From contig CP121470.1 in NCBI GenBank assembly GCA_030919125.1, positions 806,001 to 870,000 of the forward strand: a stretch of DNA of 64,000 bases. Direction: 5' to 3'. The position numbers and the translations under genes were made by a program. How positions within the stretch are numbered: position 1 is the stretch's first letter; every line of letters starts with the position of its first letter. Origin of the DNA: Methanoregula sp. SKADARSKE-2. Lineage in GTDB: Archaea; Halobacteriota; Methanomicrobia; Methanomicrobiales; Methanospirillaceae. Of the stretch, positions 36,029-45,361 are shown in pieces. The notes under the pieces are model-generated. The model saw only the letters and a list, made by a program, of their open reading frames with translations, was not told the DNA's origin and searched no databases.

Positions 36029-37227
36029 AAGATCACCTCAACCCGGGTACCGGTTTCGAGCCCTTCGCTCTCCGCGGGAATACGAATGATTCCCGTGCTC
36101 TTCACAAGCGTGTTGAGCAGGCCGGACTTCCCAAAGAGCGGGGTTGCTATGCCATCGGTGACAACGACCCTCGCGTACTCCTCTCTTCCCCGGGTGGACG
36201 GGATGTTCTGGGTCAGCGTAGCCTCGACCGTCCTGATCCGGCTCCCTGTCTCGCCCGTCATCGATACAATCAGGTGCCGGACGAGCGCGATGAGGACAAT
36301 AAACGCCGAGGCGGGATGGCCGGGAAGACCTATCACCGGTCTCTTCAGGCACTGGCCGATTATCGTCGGCTTGCCGGGCGCGATCGCTATCCCGTGGATC
36401 AGCACCCGTCCGTGCTCCGCGATGATGCCTGCGACCATATCCCGCTCATCCTTCGAGCTCCCCCCGGAGACAAGAACCGCATCGTTCTCCCGGATGGCCC
36501 GTCCGACTGCTGCCCTGAGGATCTCCCGGTCATCGGGAATAATCCCATAAACAACCGGGATGCACCCCAGCTCCTTCATGAACGATGCTATGACATACGA
36601 GTTGACATCCCGCACCTGCCCCGGGCCGGGGACTTCTGTTACCGGGACAAGTTCGTTACCGGTCGAGAGGATGCCGATCTTCGGTCTTTGTGCAACCGGC
36701 ACGGAGATGCAGCCTGCCGCGGCAAGAACCCCGACATCCTGCGATGAGAGCCGTCTTCCGTGCCTGAGCACGGTCTCGCCCCGGGAGAAATCCTCGTTAA
36801 ACCGGAGGACATTTTCCCCATGGGCGACCGGTTTTTTTATCAGGATCTCGTCTCCGAGCTGCTCGGCATTCTCGATCATCACGACAGCATCCGCTCCCTC
36901 CGGGAGCACCCCCCCGGTCGGGATGTAGATGCAGTCCGCACCGCTGATCGTCATATCGGTTCCGGCGCCCATTGCGACCCGGCCCCGGAAGGAAAGGATC
37001 GCCGGGATGGCATCGCTCGATCCGTTCGTGTCCGCGGCCCGCACGGCATAACCGTCGACAACCGATCGGGTGAATCCGGGGATATCGAGATCGGATGCGA
37101 TATCCTGTGCAAGAACCCTCTCCGCAGCTTCGCTTAAAGGAACGGACTCGGGATCAATGGCTGGTGCAAGACCCCGGATAACGGAGATTGCTTCGGAGAC
37201 CGGAACGATGTTGAGGAAGACTCTCAT
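36022..37227 (-). CDS. moeA: Molybdopterin molybdenumtransferase MoeA
   Basis: A 401-residue MoeA. Domains in order: ITVPVSEAISVIRGL-type N-terminus (MRVFLNIVPVSEAISVIRG in part), SRVDGYAV-like RSVVDGYAVRA, GADAVVMIENAEQL, GILSTGNELVPV, LVSGGSSKDERDMV, and GLPGHPASAFI. ATG at 37227 is set by an ATGA overlap with the small gene upstream. Two MoeA proteins side by side are frequent in methanogens that use formylmethanofuran dehydrogenases with Mo or W; one may prefer each metal (inference). Confidence 0.95.
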   Translation of the reverse strand: MRVFLNIVPVSEAISVIRGLAPAIDPESVPLSEAAERVLAQDIASDLDIPGFTRSVVDGYAVRAADTNGSSDAIPAILSFRGRVAMGAGTDMTISGADCIYIPTGGVLPEGADAVVMIENAEQLGDEILIKKPVAHGENVLRFNEDFSRGETVLRHGRRLSSQDVGVLAAAGCISVPVAQRPKIGILSTGNELVPVTEVPGPGQVRDVNSYVIASFMKELGCIPVVYGIIPDDREILRAAVGRAIRENDAVLVSGGSSKDERDMVAGIIAEHGRVLIHGIAIAPGKPTIIGQCLKRPVIGLPGHPASAFIVLIALVRHLIVSMTGETGSRIRTVEATLTQNIPSTRGREEYARVVVTDGIATPLFGKSGLLNTLVKSTGIIRIPAESEGLETGTRVEVILW

Positions 37228-37400
37228 TTGAAGCAGCCCAGCTGGCATGCCTTGATCTTGATCTTGTGCGAGTTGCAGTACTCGCTGATATCGCCTTTTG
37301 CGATCTTGTGTCTCTCTGCGATCTGGAATGCCTGAGGGCAGGTGATCTCCCGGTCAATACCTTCCTCAAGGAAAATCTTCTCAACTTTCTTATGGTCCAT
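37224..37400 (-). CDS. Small cysteine-containing protein upstream of moeA
   Basis: A 58-residue protein, MDHKKVEKIFLEEGIDREI to IKACQLGCFK. It has Cys at positions 21, 42 or so, and the terminal pair CQLGC, which could hold a metal. It is probably helical and basic. I do not recognise a named family, but the helical segment CPQAFQIAERHKIAKGDIS looks like a small DNA- or metal-binding unit. Its stop overlaps the moeA start (ATGA), so its expression is tied to the molybdopterin genes. A regulatory or metal-delivery role is only a guess. Confidence 0.65.
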   Translation of the reverse strand: MDHKKVEKIFLEEGIDREITCPQAFQIAERHKIAKGDISEYCNSHKIKIKACQLGCFK

Positions 37401-37690
37401 GGTACCTAGTAACATGTTCTTCCAGAAAAGGATTTACCCGGAAATACTGCTAAACGCTTTTAGTGAGCCAAGGAAACAACCGTGAAACGTGGAAAAATTA
37501 CCGGATTGGAGCAGGAAGTATTCAAACAACTACGAAAAAGTACTTTTTCATAAAAAGGAGAGGCACGGGAACAAGCGGAGAAAGACCGTGAATCCCGATC
37601 TTCGATTATTGAGGCTTTTAAGGGATGAATATGTGTGTTGAAGGTGGATTGACCCGGCCCGACTCATGCGCCTGTGGCAGTAAACGACGG

Positions 37691-39031
37691 ATGAATGTTG
37701 CACTCATCAGTTCCCGCCAGGATCCTGCGGGAAAGAACATCCGTAACCAGATCGAACTGCTGCTCGATTCGGGAGGCCCCGGTGACTGGCCCGGGGCGGA
37801 TCGGACGTATGAGTTTTACGAATGCGATGAACGGCTGATCTATGCAGAGAATGTGGATACTGGTATCGAGGCAGATCTCGTCATCTTCCTCTCCCGGCAC
37901 TCCAGCCTGAACCCGGTCCCGGTCCTCACCGTCCATGTAACCGGGAATTACGGGAATGCGGAACTCGGTGGCTCTCCCCGGACCCTTGCCCCGGCCGCAC
38001 CGGAAATGATGCAGGCAACCCTCCGTTCGCTCGCGAAGCACTGCCCGGAGGGGTACCGGATCTCGTACGAGGTCACCCATCACGGGCCCACGAACCTCCG
38101 TCATCCCTCCTTCTTCGTTGAAGTTGGATCTACCGAGAAGGAGTGGACCGACCCGGTTGCAGGGAGGGCGGTCGCGGAGAGCGTCCTCTCCGCGGTCATG
38201 CAGAACCCGGTCCCGCTCATCGGGTTTGGTGGCACGCATTATGCAGCCCGCGAGACGGAGATTGCCCTTTCCTCCCGAGGGGCGTTCGGCCACATCGCCC
38301 ACACCCGGGAGATCGCGGGGATGGGGGAAGAGATGATCCGGGCAATGGCGGAGAAAAGCGGTGCGGTCGCTGCCTACATCGACCGGAAAGCGCTCGGCCG
38401 TGAAGAACTCCTGCGGCTCACAGCCATGCTCGAAATCCTTGGGATCCCCCGGCTCAGCGAGAGCGAGATCAGATCCATGGGTCACCTCTCCTGGGAGACC
38501 TACCGGGCCATCCGGGAGACGGCAGCGACCCTCTCCCCCGGGGCACGATGCTACATTCACGACCTCCCCGAAGCTCCGGGTTGTGACCTGACCCCGGGCA
38601 ACGGGATCCGTACGCTGGAAATAAATCCCGAATTAATTGCAGAAACGGTAAAAGCGGATGAACCGGGGTTTATCCAAAAACTCGATGCATTGCCCGTTGT
38701 TCACGTAACCACGCGCGATAACCGCCTTCTTCCGGTTTTTCTCGGGTATGGGAAAGCGAGGTCACAATTAATACATGATTTAAATACATTGTGCGTAAAA
38801 ATCATACGTAATAAAGAGATCACTGCAACGGAGAGCGATCATCTGATTATAAAGAGGGTACGATTCGATCCCCAGAAAGCGCGCGAACTGGGAATACCGT
38901 CCGGACCGTTCTACAAACAACTCTCATCAGGCCGGGCCGTTGAAATCGGCGGCAGGGTGATCACACCCGACATGGTTGCATCAGGCAGTGAAGTAAAGAT
39001 CCACATCCCGGGGTTGAAGAAATTTCCATGA
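37691..39031 (+). CDS. dtdA: D-aminoacyl-tRNA deacylase
   Basis: DtdA, the archaeal/plant-type deacylase, frees tRNA from D-amino acids. Residues 1-270 carry the core: [48 protein letters not shown] (in part), and [10 protein letters not shown]. The remaining 170 residues form a C-terminal extension that is usual in methanogen DtdA proteins. I chose the ATG at 37691, where conservation begins; an ATG at 37625 would add 22 residues including CAC. First gene of the dtdA-ftsZ-secE-spt5 operon, coupled to ftsZ by an ATGA overlap. Confidence 0.9.
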   Translation: MNVALISSRQDPAGKNIRNQIELLLDSGGPGDWPGADRTYEFYECDERLIYAENVDTGIEADLVIFLSRHSSLNPVPVLTVHVTGNYGNAELGGSPRTLAPAAPEMMQATLRSLAKHCPEGYRISYEVTHHGPTNLRHPSFFVEVGSTEKEWTDPVAGRAVAESVLSAVMQNPVPLIGFGGTHYAARETEIALSSRGAFGHIAHTREIAGMGEEMIRAMAEKSGAVAAYIDRKALGREELLRLTAMLEILGIPRLSESEIRSMGHLSWETYRAIRETAATLSPGARCYIHDLPEAPGCDLTPGNGIRTLEINPELIAETVKADEPGFIQKLDALPVVHVTTRDNRLLPVFLGYGKARSQLIHDLNTLCVKIIRNKEITATESDHLIIKRVRFDPQKARELGIPSGPFYKQLSSGRAVEIGGRVITPDMVASGSEVKIHIPGLKKFP

Positions 39032-40119
39032 GATCAATTGTTGAAGAGGCACTCACGAAGGCAAGGGACGAGACAGGTGCTCCTGCGCAAAACAATGACG
39101 ACCTCGACCAGATCCTGGCCGAGCTCAAGACCGAGATCGCGGTGATCGGCTGCGGTGGTGGCGGGTCGAATACCATCTCCCGCATGATGGAGGAAGGCAT
39201 CCACGGCGCAAAACTCATAGCCATCAACACCGATGCCCAGCACCTAATCCGCACCCATGCGGACCAGCGTATCCTCGTCGGCAGGCAGCGCACCCGCGGC
39301 CTTGGGGCCGGCTCCATCCCCCAGATCGGTGAAGAGGCGGCGCTCGAGAACGAGCAGGAGATCCGTGCGATCGTCTCCGGCTGCGACATGGTCTTCATCA
39401 CGGTCGGGCTTGGAGGCGGTACCGGTACCGGTGTCGCCCCGGTTGTGGCCAAGGCAGCACGGGAAGAAGGCGCTCTCACCATTGCGGTTGTGACCCTCCC
39501 ATTCAATGCCGAGGGTTCTATCCGCATGGAGAACGCGGAAGCAGGACTCGAACGCCTCCGGGATGTGGCGGATACGGTCATTGTCGTTCCCAATGACAAG
39601 CTCCTCGAGATCGTGCCGAAACTTCCGCTCTACGCGGCCTTCAAGATAGCCGATGAAGTTCTGATGCGTGCGGTCAAGGGAATCACGGAGCTCATCACGA
39701 TGCCGGGCTTAGTCAACCTCGATTTTGCCGATGTGCGCACGGTCATGGAACGCGGCGGTGTAGCCATGATCGGGATGGGTGAAAGCGACAGCGAGGACAA
39801 GGCGGCAGACTCTGTCAAGAAAGCGATCCGGTCTCCGCTTCTCGATGTGGACATCAGCGGCGCGACCGCCGCGCTCGTCAATGTGGTCGGTGGCCCGGAC
39901 ATGACCATGGAAGAGGCTGAGGGTGTAGTCCAGGAAGTCTACAGCCGTGTGGATCCCAATGCCCGGATTATCTGGGGTGCCCAGATCGATCCGGAGATGC
40001 AGAACAAGATGCGGACCCTGCTTGTGGTCACGGGCGTACGGTCGCCACAAATATATGGTCGCAACGAGAAACTTACCCCCAAAGTACAGAAACAGTTTGA
40101 GATCGATTTTCTCAAGTGA
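39028..40119 (+). CDS. ftsZ: Cell division protein FtsZ
   Basis: A 363-residue tubulin-like GTPase that assembles the division ring at the inner membrane. Tubulin signature [16 protein letters not shown]-terminal [17 protein letters not shown], the loop NTDAQHL, and the T7 motif region around [12 protein letters not shown] are all present. The variable C-terminal tail is short and ends in [19 protein letters not shown]. Archaeal FtsZ comes in two main types; the N-terminal extension (residues 1-38) and neighbourhood with secE/spt5 fit FtsZ1. No FtsZ2 in the window. Confidence 0.97.
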   Translation: MRSIVEEALTKARDETGAPAQNNDDLDQILAELKTEIAVIGCGGGGSNTISRMMEEGIHGAKLIAINTDAQHLIRTHADQRILVGRQRTRGLGAGSIPQIGEEAALENEQEIRAIVSGCDMVFITVGLGGGTGTGVAPVVAKAAREEGALTIAVVTLPFNAEGSIRMENAEAGLERLRDVADTVIVVPNDKLLEIVPKLPLYAAFKIADEVLMRAVKGITELITMPGLVNLDFADVRTVMERGGVAMIGMGESDSEDKAADSVKKAIRSPLLDVDISGATAALVNVVGGPDMTMEEAEGVVQEVYSRVDPNARIIWGAQIDPEMQNKMRTLLVVTGVRSPQIYGRNEKLTPKVQKQFEIDFLK

Positions 40120-40125
40120 GCCAAT

Positions 40126-40326
40126 ATGGAAATTTCAAAACCTGAAATCAAGGCAGACGTGCTCCACGAAGAGCTCTTCCGCAAGTACTTCCGGGTCTTA
40201 AAACTCGCGCGCACACCCACCCCGGAAGAGTTCACCAAGATCGCAGCCGTTGCAGCAGCCGGTGTCATTCTCATCGGGCTGATTGGATTTGTCATCTACG
40301 AGATCTTCATAGCGCTGCCGAAATGA
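40126..40326 (+). CDS. secE: Preprotein translocase subunit SecE
   Basis: A 66-residue membrane protein, the SecE/Sec61-gamma subunit that clamps SecY. Amphipathic N-terminal part (ELFRKYFRVLKLARTPTPEEF) and one transmembrane helix at residues about 39-60 (AAVAAAGVILIGLIGFVIYEI). PTPEEF just before the helix is the family mark. It follows ftsZ by 6 bases and overlaps spt5 (ATGA). Confidence 0.95.
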   Translation: MEISKPEIKADVLHEELFRKYFRVLKLARTPTPEEFTKIAAVAAAGVILIGLIGFVIYEIFIALPK

Positions 40327-40838
40327 TGGCCATGACCGAACAAGTATCAGCACCGCCGCAGACCCCGGAAGTCTTTGTCAACCGGATCTTTGCGATCAAG
40401 ACCACGTCCAAGCAGGAGCGTACGGTAGCTGACAATATCCAGAAAGCGATCGACACCAAGGCGACTGACGTCAAGGTTACTGCGATCATCGTGCCGAACG
40501 AGCTGCAGGGTTATGTTCTCATCGAGACGCCGGAAAAACTTAACCGCGTCGAACAGCTTGTCGAGAAGATTGCCCATGCACGGGCGGTGATCAAGGGCGA
40601 GACGAGCCTTGCCGAAGTCGGCCACTTCCTCATCCCGAAACCGGTTGTCTCAGGAATCGATGAGGGAACGATTGTCGAGCTCATCGCCGGTCCGTTCAAG
40701 GGCGAGAAGGCGGTCGTGAAGAGGATCGATTCCTCGAAGGAAGAGATCACGGTCGAGCTCTACGAGAGCGTTGTCCCGATCCCGATCACGGTCCGGGGCG
40801 ACAATGTCCGGGTAGTCGAGAAGTTCAAGGACCGGTAA
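40323..40838 (+). CDS. spt5: Transcription elongation factor Spt5 (NusG homologue)
   Basis: A 171-residue protein with an N-terminal NGN domain (residues about 15-100: VFVNRIFAIKTTSKQERTVA, LQGYVLIETPEKLN) and a C-terminal KOW domain (IDEGTIVELIAGPFKGEKAVV in part, NVRVVEKF). With Spt4 it clamps RNA polymerase on DNA. Start codons ATG at 40323 and 40332 are both possible; the first overlaps the secE stop. In most euryarchaea rpl11 follows directly; here the next 4 kb are occupied by an IS481-like element, an M24 peptidase and pseudogenes. Confidence 0.95.
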   Translation: MMAMTEQVSAPPQTPEVFVNRIFAIKTTSKQERTVADNIQKAIDTKATDVKVTAIIVPNELQGYVLIETPEKLNRVEQLVEKIAHARAVIKGETSLAEVGHFLIPKPVVSGIDEGTIVELIAGPFKGEKAVVKRIDSSKEEITVELYESVVPIPITVRGDNVRVVEKFKDR

Positions 40839-40917
40839 TCTCTCGTATTCATCCCGTATTCTTTTCTTCTCCTGTCTTCCGGCTTTCCCCCGTTTCTCGA
40901 AGGGTAAGTTTTTTTCG

Positions 40918-40932
40918 CATTGTAAATGAAAT
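40918..40932 (+). repeat. Target-site duplication, left copy (IS481-like)
   Basis: CATTGTAAATGAAA (40918-40931) is repeated exactly at 41903-41916, directly flanking the ends of the IS481-like element. One further base differs (T here, G on the other side). Confidence 0.85.
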
Positions 40933-41902
40933 TGTGATATCCCGAATTGATTTTACACATATAACCATTTCTGCGCATATTTCAGAATCCTCTCCTGGGG
41001 TAGACGGTACCAGAATGCGTTATAAGGCTCATCGAAATCGAGACTCACTCATGTGAGGTTTGATGACATTGTGCCAGTGAAGAATTTTATCGACAGAACC
41101 GAACTTCGCGATCCTTCGTTCGACTTCTCCGAAGAACCGTTCAATTTTGCCGTTCGTTTGAGGGTGTTTTATCCTGGTTGGGATGTGTTTTATGTTGTGA
41201 TGAACAAGGAACTCTCCGAATTTATGATGGGCCTATTCACGGTTCCGAGCTGAAACGAATTGTGTACTGTTGTCAGTGAGGATCTCGCGGGGCGTACCTT
41301 ACATCTGGAATCCCTGATTCAGCACCGTGAGAGTGTTCTCGGTAGTTGGAGAATCGAATACCCCGTAGCAGGTGATGAGGCGGGATGAATCATCCATGAA
41401 TGCGATCAGCCATTTCTTCGATCCTTTAAGTTCGAACTCTTTCCAGTCTCCCTGCCCCATCGACATGGAATGAGTATGTTCATACCGAACATATTTCCGC
41501 TGTTGCCGTTTTTTCATGTTGATCTCCACCAGACCGTGGTTCAACAATACCCGATAGATTCGATTATGCGGGATATGGATCCCGTGTGTTTCCTCAATCT
41601 TCTTCTCCAGATGGATTGGACCAATGTTGTTGGATTGATAGGTTGCGAGGATCAACTCTTCTGCTCGATCATCGATGGCTTGGGGCTTTCTTCCAGATTG
41701 CCTGAGTACCGGATATTCCCCCGATTCTCTGAACGGGTTGATGAACTGATACACTCGTTGACGGGTAATCTGGAAATACCGGGCAATCTCAACAACGGGT
41801 TTATCATTGACACATTGCTGAATGATCCTCTGGATAGCCCCATTCGATAAGTTGCTCAAATCGGTATTTACATCTGATGTCAAATGATTTCGGGATAGGA
41901 CA
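40933..41902 (-). mobile_element. IS481-like insertion sequence
   Basis: A 970-bp element. Its ends are 25-bp imperfect inverted repeats matching at about 20 of 25 positions: left TGTGATATCCCGAATTGA..., right (read inwards) TGTCCTATCCCGAAATCA..., both starting with TGT as in IS481/IS3-type elements. It is flanked by a 14-bp direct repeat. The transposase has several stops, so the element is inactive. It lies just after spt5. Confidence 0.85.
40953..41883 (-). pseudogene. IS481 family transposase with in-frame stops
   Basis: The intact N-terminal part (41883-41299) has HTH domains (GAIQRIIQQCVNDKPVVEI in part, ITRQRVYQFINPF) and the first part of the integrase core (KKWLIAFMDDSSRLITCYGVFD, cited in part). 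After FQM a TAA stop interrupts; the same phase goes on with GTPREILTDNSTQFVSARNRE, a TAG, and then HIPTRIKHPQTNGKIERFFGEVE (in part), which has the third catalytic residue. A phase change near 41025 leads to the last residues. At least three lesions. Confidence 0.85.
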
Positions 41903-41917
41903 CATTGTAAATGAAAG
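41903..41917 (+). repeat. Target-site duplication, right copy (IS481-like)
   Basis: Second copy of CATTGTAAATGAAA, at 41903-41916, directly after the right terminal repeat of the IS481-like element. Confidence 0.85.
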
Positions 41918-42071
41918 TGAAAGGCTGCTGGCGCTGGTGTCCCGGTGGAGTTTTAGTAGAATTCATGAGGGGGAGCAATGGGGGATTTTATGGTTTTGCG
42001 CCCGTAAAATGTTTTTCAAAGAAGCAGCGAAGAACCCCGCAGTTCCTCACCATCTCTGCACGTCGGCAAGG

Positions 42072-43265
42072 CTACCCGACCCGGATCAGGCCCGAATGAC
42101 ACCCGGTAATACTCTTTCCCCCGGAGGCCGTGACAAGGAAGGTGTTCTCGGTTCCAACCATACCGATTCCTCTGATACCTTTCTTGGGTTCGAGCGCGAT
42201 GACCATCCCTTCCTGGAGCGGTTCGTCAAAGCCTCTGGCGATGACCGGGTTCTCGGCGATCTCAAGCCCGATCCCGTGGCCGAGGAACTCCGCCCTGCGG
42301 GTCCCGTATCCCATGAAATTCTCGAAGAACGCCGGATCGAATGTCCCGGTTATCGTCTCATAGATCTCAGATGGGATCGCCCCCGGGCAAAGAAGGTGGC
42401 TTGTGGCGTCCTGGACCTCAACGCAGCGCCGGTGGATATCGACCACTTCATCCGGCAGGGAGCCGCCAAAGAGATAGGTCATGGTCTTATCGGTGTGGTA
42501 CCCATTGTAGCCGCAGCCGATATCGCAGAAGACGAGGTCCCCCCTCCTCAGCTTCCGGGTCCTGCTTCCGAGAAGCGGGACCGCAGGGCACAACCCTGCA
42601 GTGCCCCCGGGGCTGTCGAGATAGGTCGGGTAGATCGAACTGTCGCCAAACCCGATCAGCCCGAGCACGATCTCTGCCTCGGAGATCCCAAACCGCACGA
42701 TCCCGTGATGACCTTCCCGGATCATCATCGTGTAGATCTCGCTCGAGAACTCCGCCTCGCTCATCCCTTCCCGGAATAACCGGGGCGCAAGCTCTTCAAG
42801 GACACGGCGGTGGATCTCACCTGCCCGTTTCATCTGCTCGATCTCGTACCGGCTCTTGACCGACCGGATCTCCCCGACAAGGCCGTCAATTCCGACGATT
42901 TTGGTAAATGCAAAATATTTGCGCAGCCGTTCGAGGAGCGTTATCGTCACCTTGTCCGATTCGAGGTGCACAGTCTCCGGCTTATCGCCCATCCCTCCGG
43001 CTGCATCCCGGTAACTTGTCATGGACCGGATCTGCGGGAAGAGGGACTCGTCTGTTGCCCGGGTAAAGCTCCTGCGCACCCAGAGAACGGCATCACCATC
43101 CGCAGGAATAAGAAGCACACTGTCCTGTATCGTGCCGGTAAAATAATAGAGATTGACTTTGCTGGAGATGACTGCAAGCTCCCAGCCAGGATGCCTGATC
43201 TCCATCCGTGCCCGGAACAGCCGAATCCTCGCATCGAGTTCGCTCTGCGGGACTTTCACGTGCAT
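42072..43265 (-). CDS. M24 family metallopeptidase (Xaa-Pro aminopeptidase-like)
   Basis: A 397-residue pita-bread-fold protein. The N-terminal creatinase-like domain covers residues 1-150 (ELAVISSKVNLYYFTGTIQD). The catalytic domain has the five metal ligands in the normal order: Asp in VFCDIGCGYNGYHTD (two Asp), His in EFLGHGIGLEIAENP, Glu in VIALEPKKGI, and Glu in GMVGTENTFLV. It should be an active Xaa-Pro dipeptidase or aminopeptidase. It is located between spt5 and rpl11, where no gene is expected in the conserved order. Confidence 0.92.
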   Translation of the reverse strand: MHVKVPQSELDARIRLFRARMEIRHPGWELAVISSKVNLYYFTGTIQDSVLLIPADGDAVLWVRRSFTRATDESLFPQIRSMTSYRDAAGGMGDKPETVHLESDKVTITLLERLRKYFAFTKIVGIDGLVGEIRSVKSRYEIEQMKRAGEIHRRVLEELAPRLFREGMSEAEFSSEIYTMMIREGHHGIVRFGISEAEIVLGLIGFGDSSIYPTYLDSPGGTAGLCPAVPLLGSRTRKLRRGDLVFCDIGCGYNGYHTDKTMTYLFGGSLPDEVVDIHRRCVEVQDATSHLLCPGAIPSEIYETITGTFDPAFFENFMGYGTRRAEFLGHGIGLEIAENPVIARGFDEPLQEGMVIALEPKKGIRGIGMVGTENTFLVTASGGKSITGCHSGLIRVG

Positions 43266-43366
43266 GCAGGAGTGTTGTATGCGATGATCCTAAAAACTGG
43301 TGGTCAGAACGGAGGAAGGGAACCAGGAGAACGATCCCGATGCTTTCTCGGATCCTGGAAAGACGA

Positions 43367-43856
43367 TCAGCTCTCGAACCGGACCCCGTTGCCCGGCGTA
43401 CCGTTCCCGGCAATGGCGATCCCGGTGATGGAGAGAATTTCCCGGGAGAAGAAGAGCCCGAGGACGGTGTGCTTGCCAAATCCTTTCTTCTGGGACAGGT
43501 GCTTTCTGTCCACCTCAGAGATCCCGGCTCCAGTGTCCGGGCAGATAATGACAAGCCCGTTCCCGGTCTTCCCCGCAGAAACGTGATTTTGTCACCGATA
43601 CCCCGTGACGCAGGGAGATTTCGATGAGGTTGTAGACTTTCCCGATCAGGTGACCGGCGAAAATTTTTATCCCGGTTATGGCATTTTCCAGTGGGATCCT
43701 GCCAGCCGTATCGATAACAAAGGTAGGATCCGGCAGAAACTCGATACTATCCTCAAGGCGCCGGTATGCTTCTTTCAGCCCGTCTTCAACCGGTTTTCTC
43801 TGGGCGATATCGTGGTTGCCCGCCCGCCGGCCGATTGCATTTTTTATCATAGTCAA
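43367..43856 (-). pseudogene. Sensor histidine kinase remnant (PAS + HATPase)
   Basis: Frame one (43856-43515) contains the start of a PAS domain, RRLEDSIEFLPDPTFVIDTAG, then jumps to KVYNLIEISLRHGVSVTKSRF, which is the N-box region of a HATPase domain. Internal sequence of the usual kinase is missing. A phase change leads to PDTGAGISEVDRKHLSQKKGF and KHTVLGLFFSREILSITGI (G boxes), ending in NGVRFES and a stop at 43367. This is a typical euryarchaeal kinase shortened by deletion and a frameshift. Dead. Confidence 0.65.
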
Positions 43857-43889
43857 CTATCGGCTGGCATACGTAAAATTTGTAAAAAT

Positions 43890-44315
43890 TCCGGTGGGGG
43901 CAGGGTAGCGGGGGTCGGCCGGTCCATCAGGGTTTTTGCCGGCCGGAGGGACTACATCCTCGCAGTGCGGATCCCGGAGACCGGTGAGTTCGCGGGCCTC
44001 ACATCCATCGAGATCGATCCCAGGCAAACGAGCACCGCGGAGGTCGGGTGCGTCCTGTTGCCCGCGTACTGGAAGAAGGGTTATGCCTCATAGGTCCTCC
44101 GGGCGCTTCTTGCGTTCGGGTTCGATAAACTTGCACTCCATCGCGTCTACGGTAAGTGCGATGAGCTCAACCACTCGTCTGCCCATGTGATGGAAAAGTG
44201 CGGGATGCAGTTCAAAGGGACACTCCGCGAGCATGTCTGGCTCCGGGACCACTGGCGTTCGACCCGGTACTATGGAATGCTGGCCGGAGAGTACCTGAAT
44301 GCGGGTGGCGGGTGA
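43890..44315 (+). pseudogene. GNAT (RimJ/RimL-type) acetyltransferase with in-frame TAG
   Basis: In one phase: RVFAGRRDYILAVRIPETGEF, AEVGCVLLPAYWKKGYAS, a TAG codon (44091-44093), then VLRALLAFGFDKLALHRVYGK, AHVMEKCGMQFKGTLREHVW and YYGMLAGEYL. The text after the TAG matches a GNAT fold exactly where Glu would stand (GYATEALRA-type motif), so a GAG-to-TAG change is likely. The N-terminal 60-70 residues of the family are missing upstream. Probably a truncated, nonsense-mutated gene. Confidence 0.6.
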
Positions 44316-44828
44316 CGAAACCCGCTCTCTTCTCCTGTTCTTCTCCGGTTCGATGACTCTGGCTGTATCTGCAAACCAGGTCCCACCTCCACGGATAAAT
44401 ATTTCCCTCCGCCAGGATGACAAACCCCTCTCAACGTCTCCGTAATCGGTTATGGGACCTATCACGAGCACCGTGCTAAATCGTGCAGACCGGAACTCCG
44501 CTGATGAGCTCGTGTATACTTTTTCTCTTTCATGCGCTCCCGGCGAATGCTCCACGGCTCCCCCCGGGTGGTCCTGAACCGGGTGGAAGGCCTGGAATGG
44601 AAACATCCAACGGTCTGCTCTTTTGTGATGAACGCAGGTATCTTTCACGCTCGGGTTCTGCCATCTGTAGGTGCGATCTTCCGTTCCTGCCCTCGGGAAA
44701 AACCCGTGCAGTACCGATTGTTGCCCCACCCCTCTCTCCATCCGTGATCACCTTTATCTCTCATCCCGACTAATTTTAAAGACCCAAGCTTGGAACCCGC
44801 TTATACGGGACGGCATGGTGCAAAGACT
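44316..44828. other. Region upstream of rpl11
   Basis: About 510 bases with no gene I can support; overlapping chance frames exist on both strands. The last 60 bases (TAATTTTAAAG at about 44771-44781) look like the TATA region of the rpl11 operon, with the ATG at 44829. The operon may therefore have its own promoter here after being separated from spt5. Confidence 0.4.
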
Positions 44829-45305
44829 ATGGCAGAAGTGGTCGAGGTTTTAGTACCCGGCGGAAAGGCAACCGCGGGTCCCCCATTGGGACCTTCGCTC
44901 GGACCACTCGGTATCAACGTGAAGGGAGTCGTTGACGAGATCAACAAGAAGACCGCCTCATTCAATGGAATGCAGGTCCCGGTCAGGATCGAAGTCGACG
45001 CGAAAAAGAACTTCACGGTGACGGTCGGTATCCCGCCGACCACGGCACTCATCAAGAAAGAGGCCGGTATCGAGAAAGGATCCGCAGAGCCCAACGTCAA
45101 AGTGGCAGGTAACCTGTCATTCGAGGCCGCTGTCAGAATTGCCAACATGAAACTCGAAGGCATGCTCTCGTACGAGCTGAAGACCGCAGTAAGAGAGGTC
45201 CTCGGTACGTGTGTCAGCATGGGAGTTACGATCGACGGTAAGAAGGCGAAGGACGCCCTCGCCGAGATCGAAGCTGGCAAGTACGACAGTGTTCTCGTGA
45301 AATAA
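44829..45305 (+). CDS. rpl11: 50S ribosomal protein L11
   Basis: A 158-residue protein that binds the GTPase-associated region of 23S rRNA. Core motif GGKATAGPPLGPSLGPLGIN and GVVDEINKKTASFNGMQVPV (part) are typical. I start it at ATG 44829 (MAEVVEVLVPGG); an upstream ATG at 44790 would lie in the promoter. First gene of the rpl11-rpl1-rpl10-rpl12 cluster. Confidence 0.97.
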   Translation: MAEVVEVLVPGGKATAGPPLGPSLGPLGINVKGVVDEINKKTASFNGMQVPVRIEVDAKKNFTVTVGIPPTTALIKKEAGIEKGSAEPNVKVAGNLSFEAAVRIANMKLEGMLSYELKTAVREVLGTCVSMGVTIDGKKAKDALAEIEAGKYDSVLVK

Positions 45306-45361
45306 CATGAGACAACCATAGGAGATCGATTGAATTCGGTCGCGAACTATGGAGGAATCTG

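Noticed and set aside
44088..44741. Minus-strand frame of about 217 codons upstream of rpl11
   Set aside because: Overlaps the GNAT relic in antisense and has no recognisable domain or start signal.
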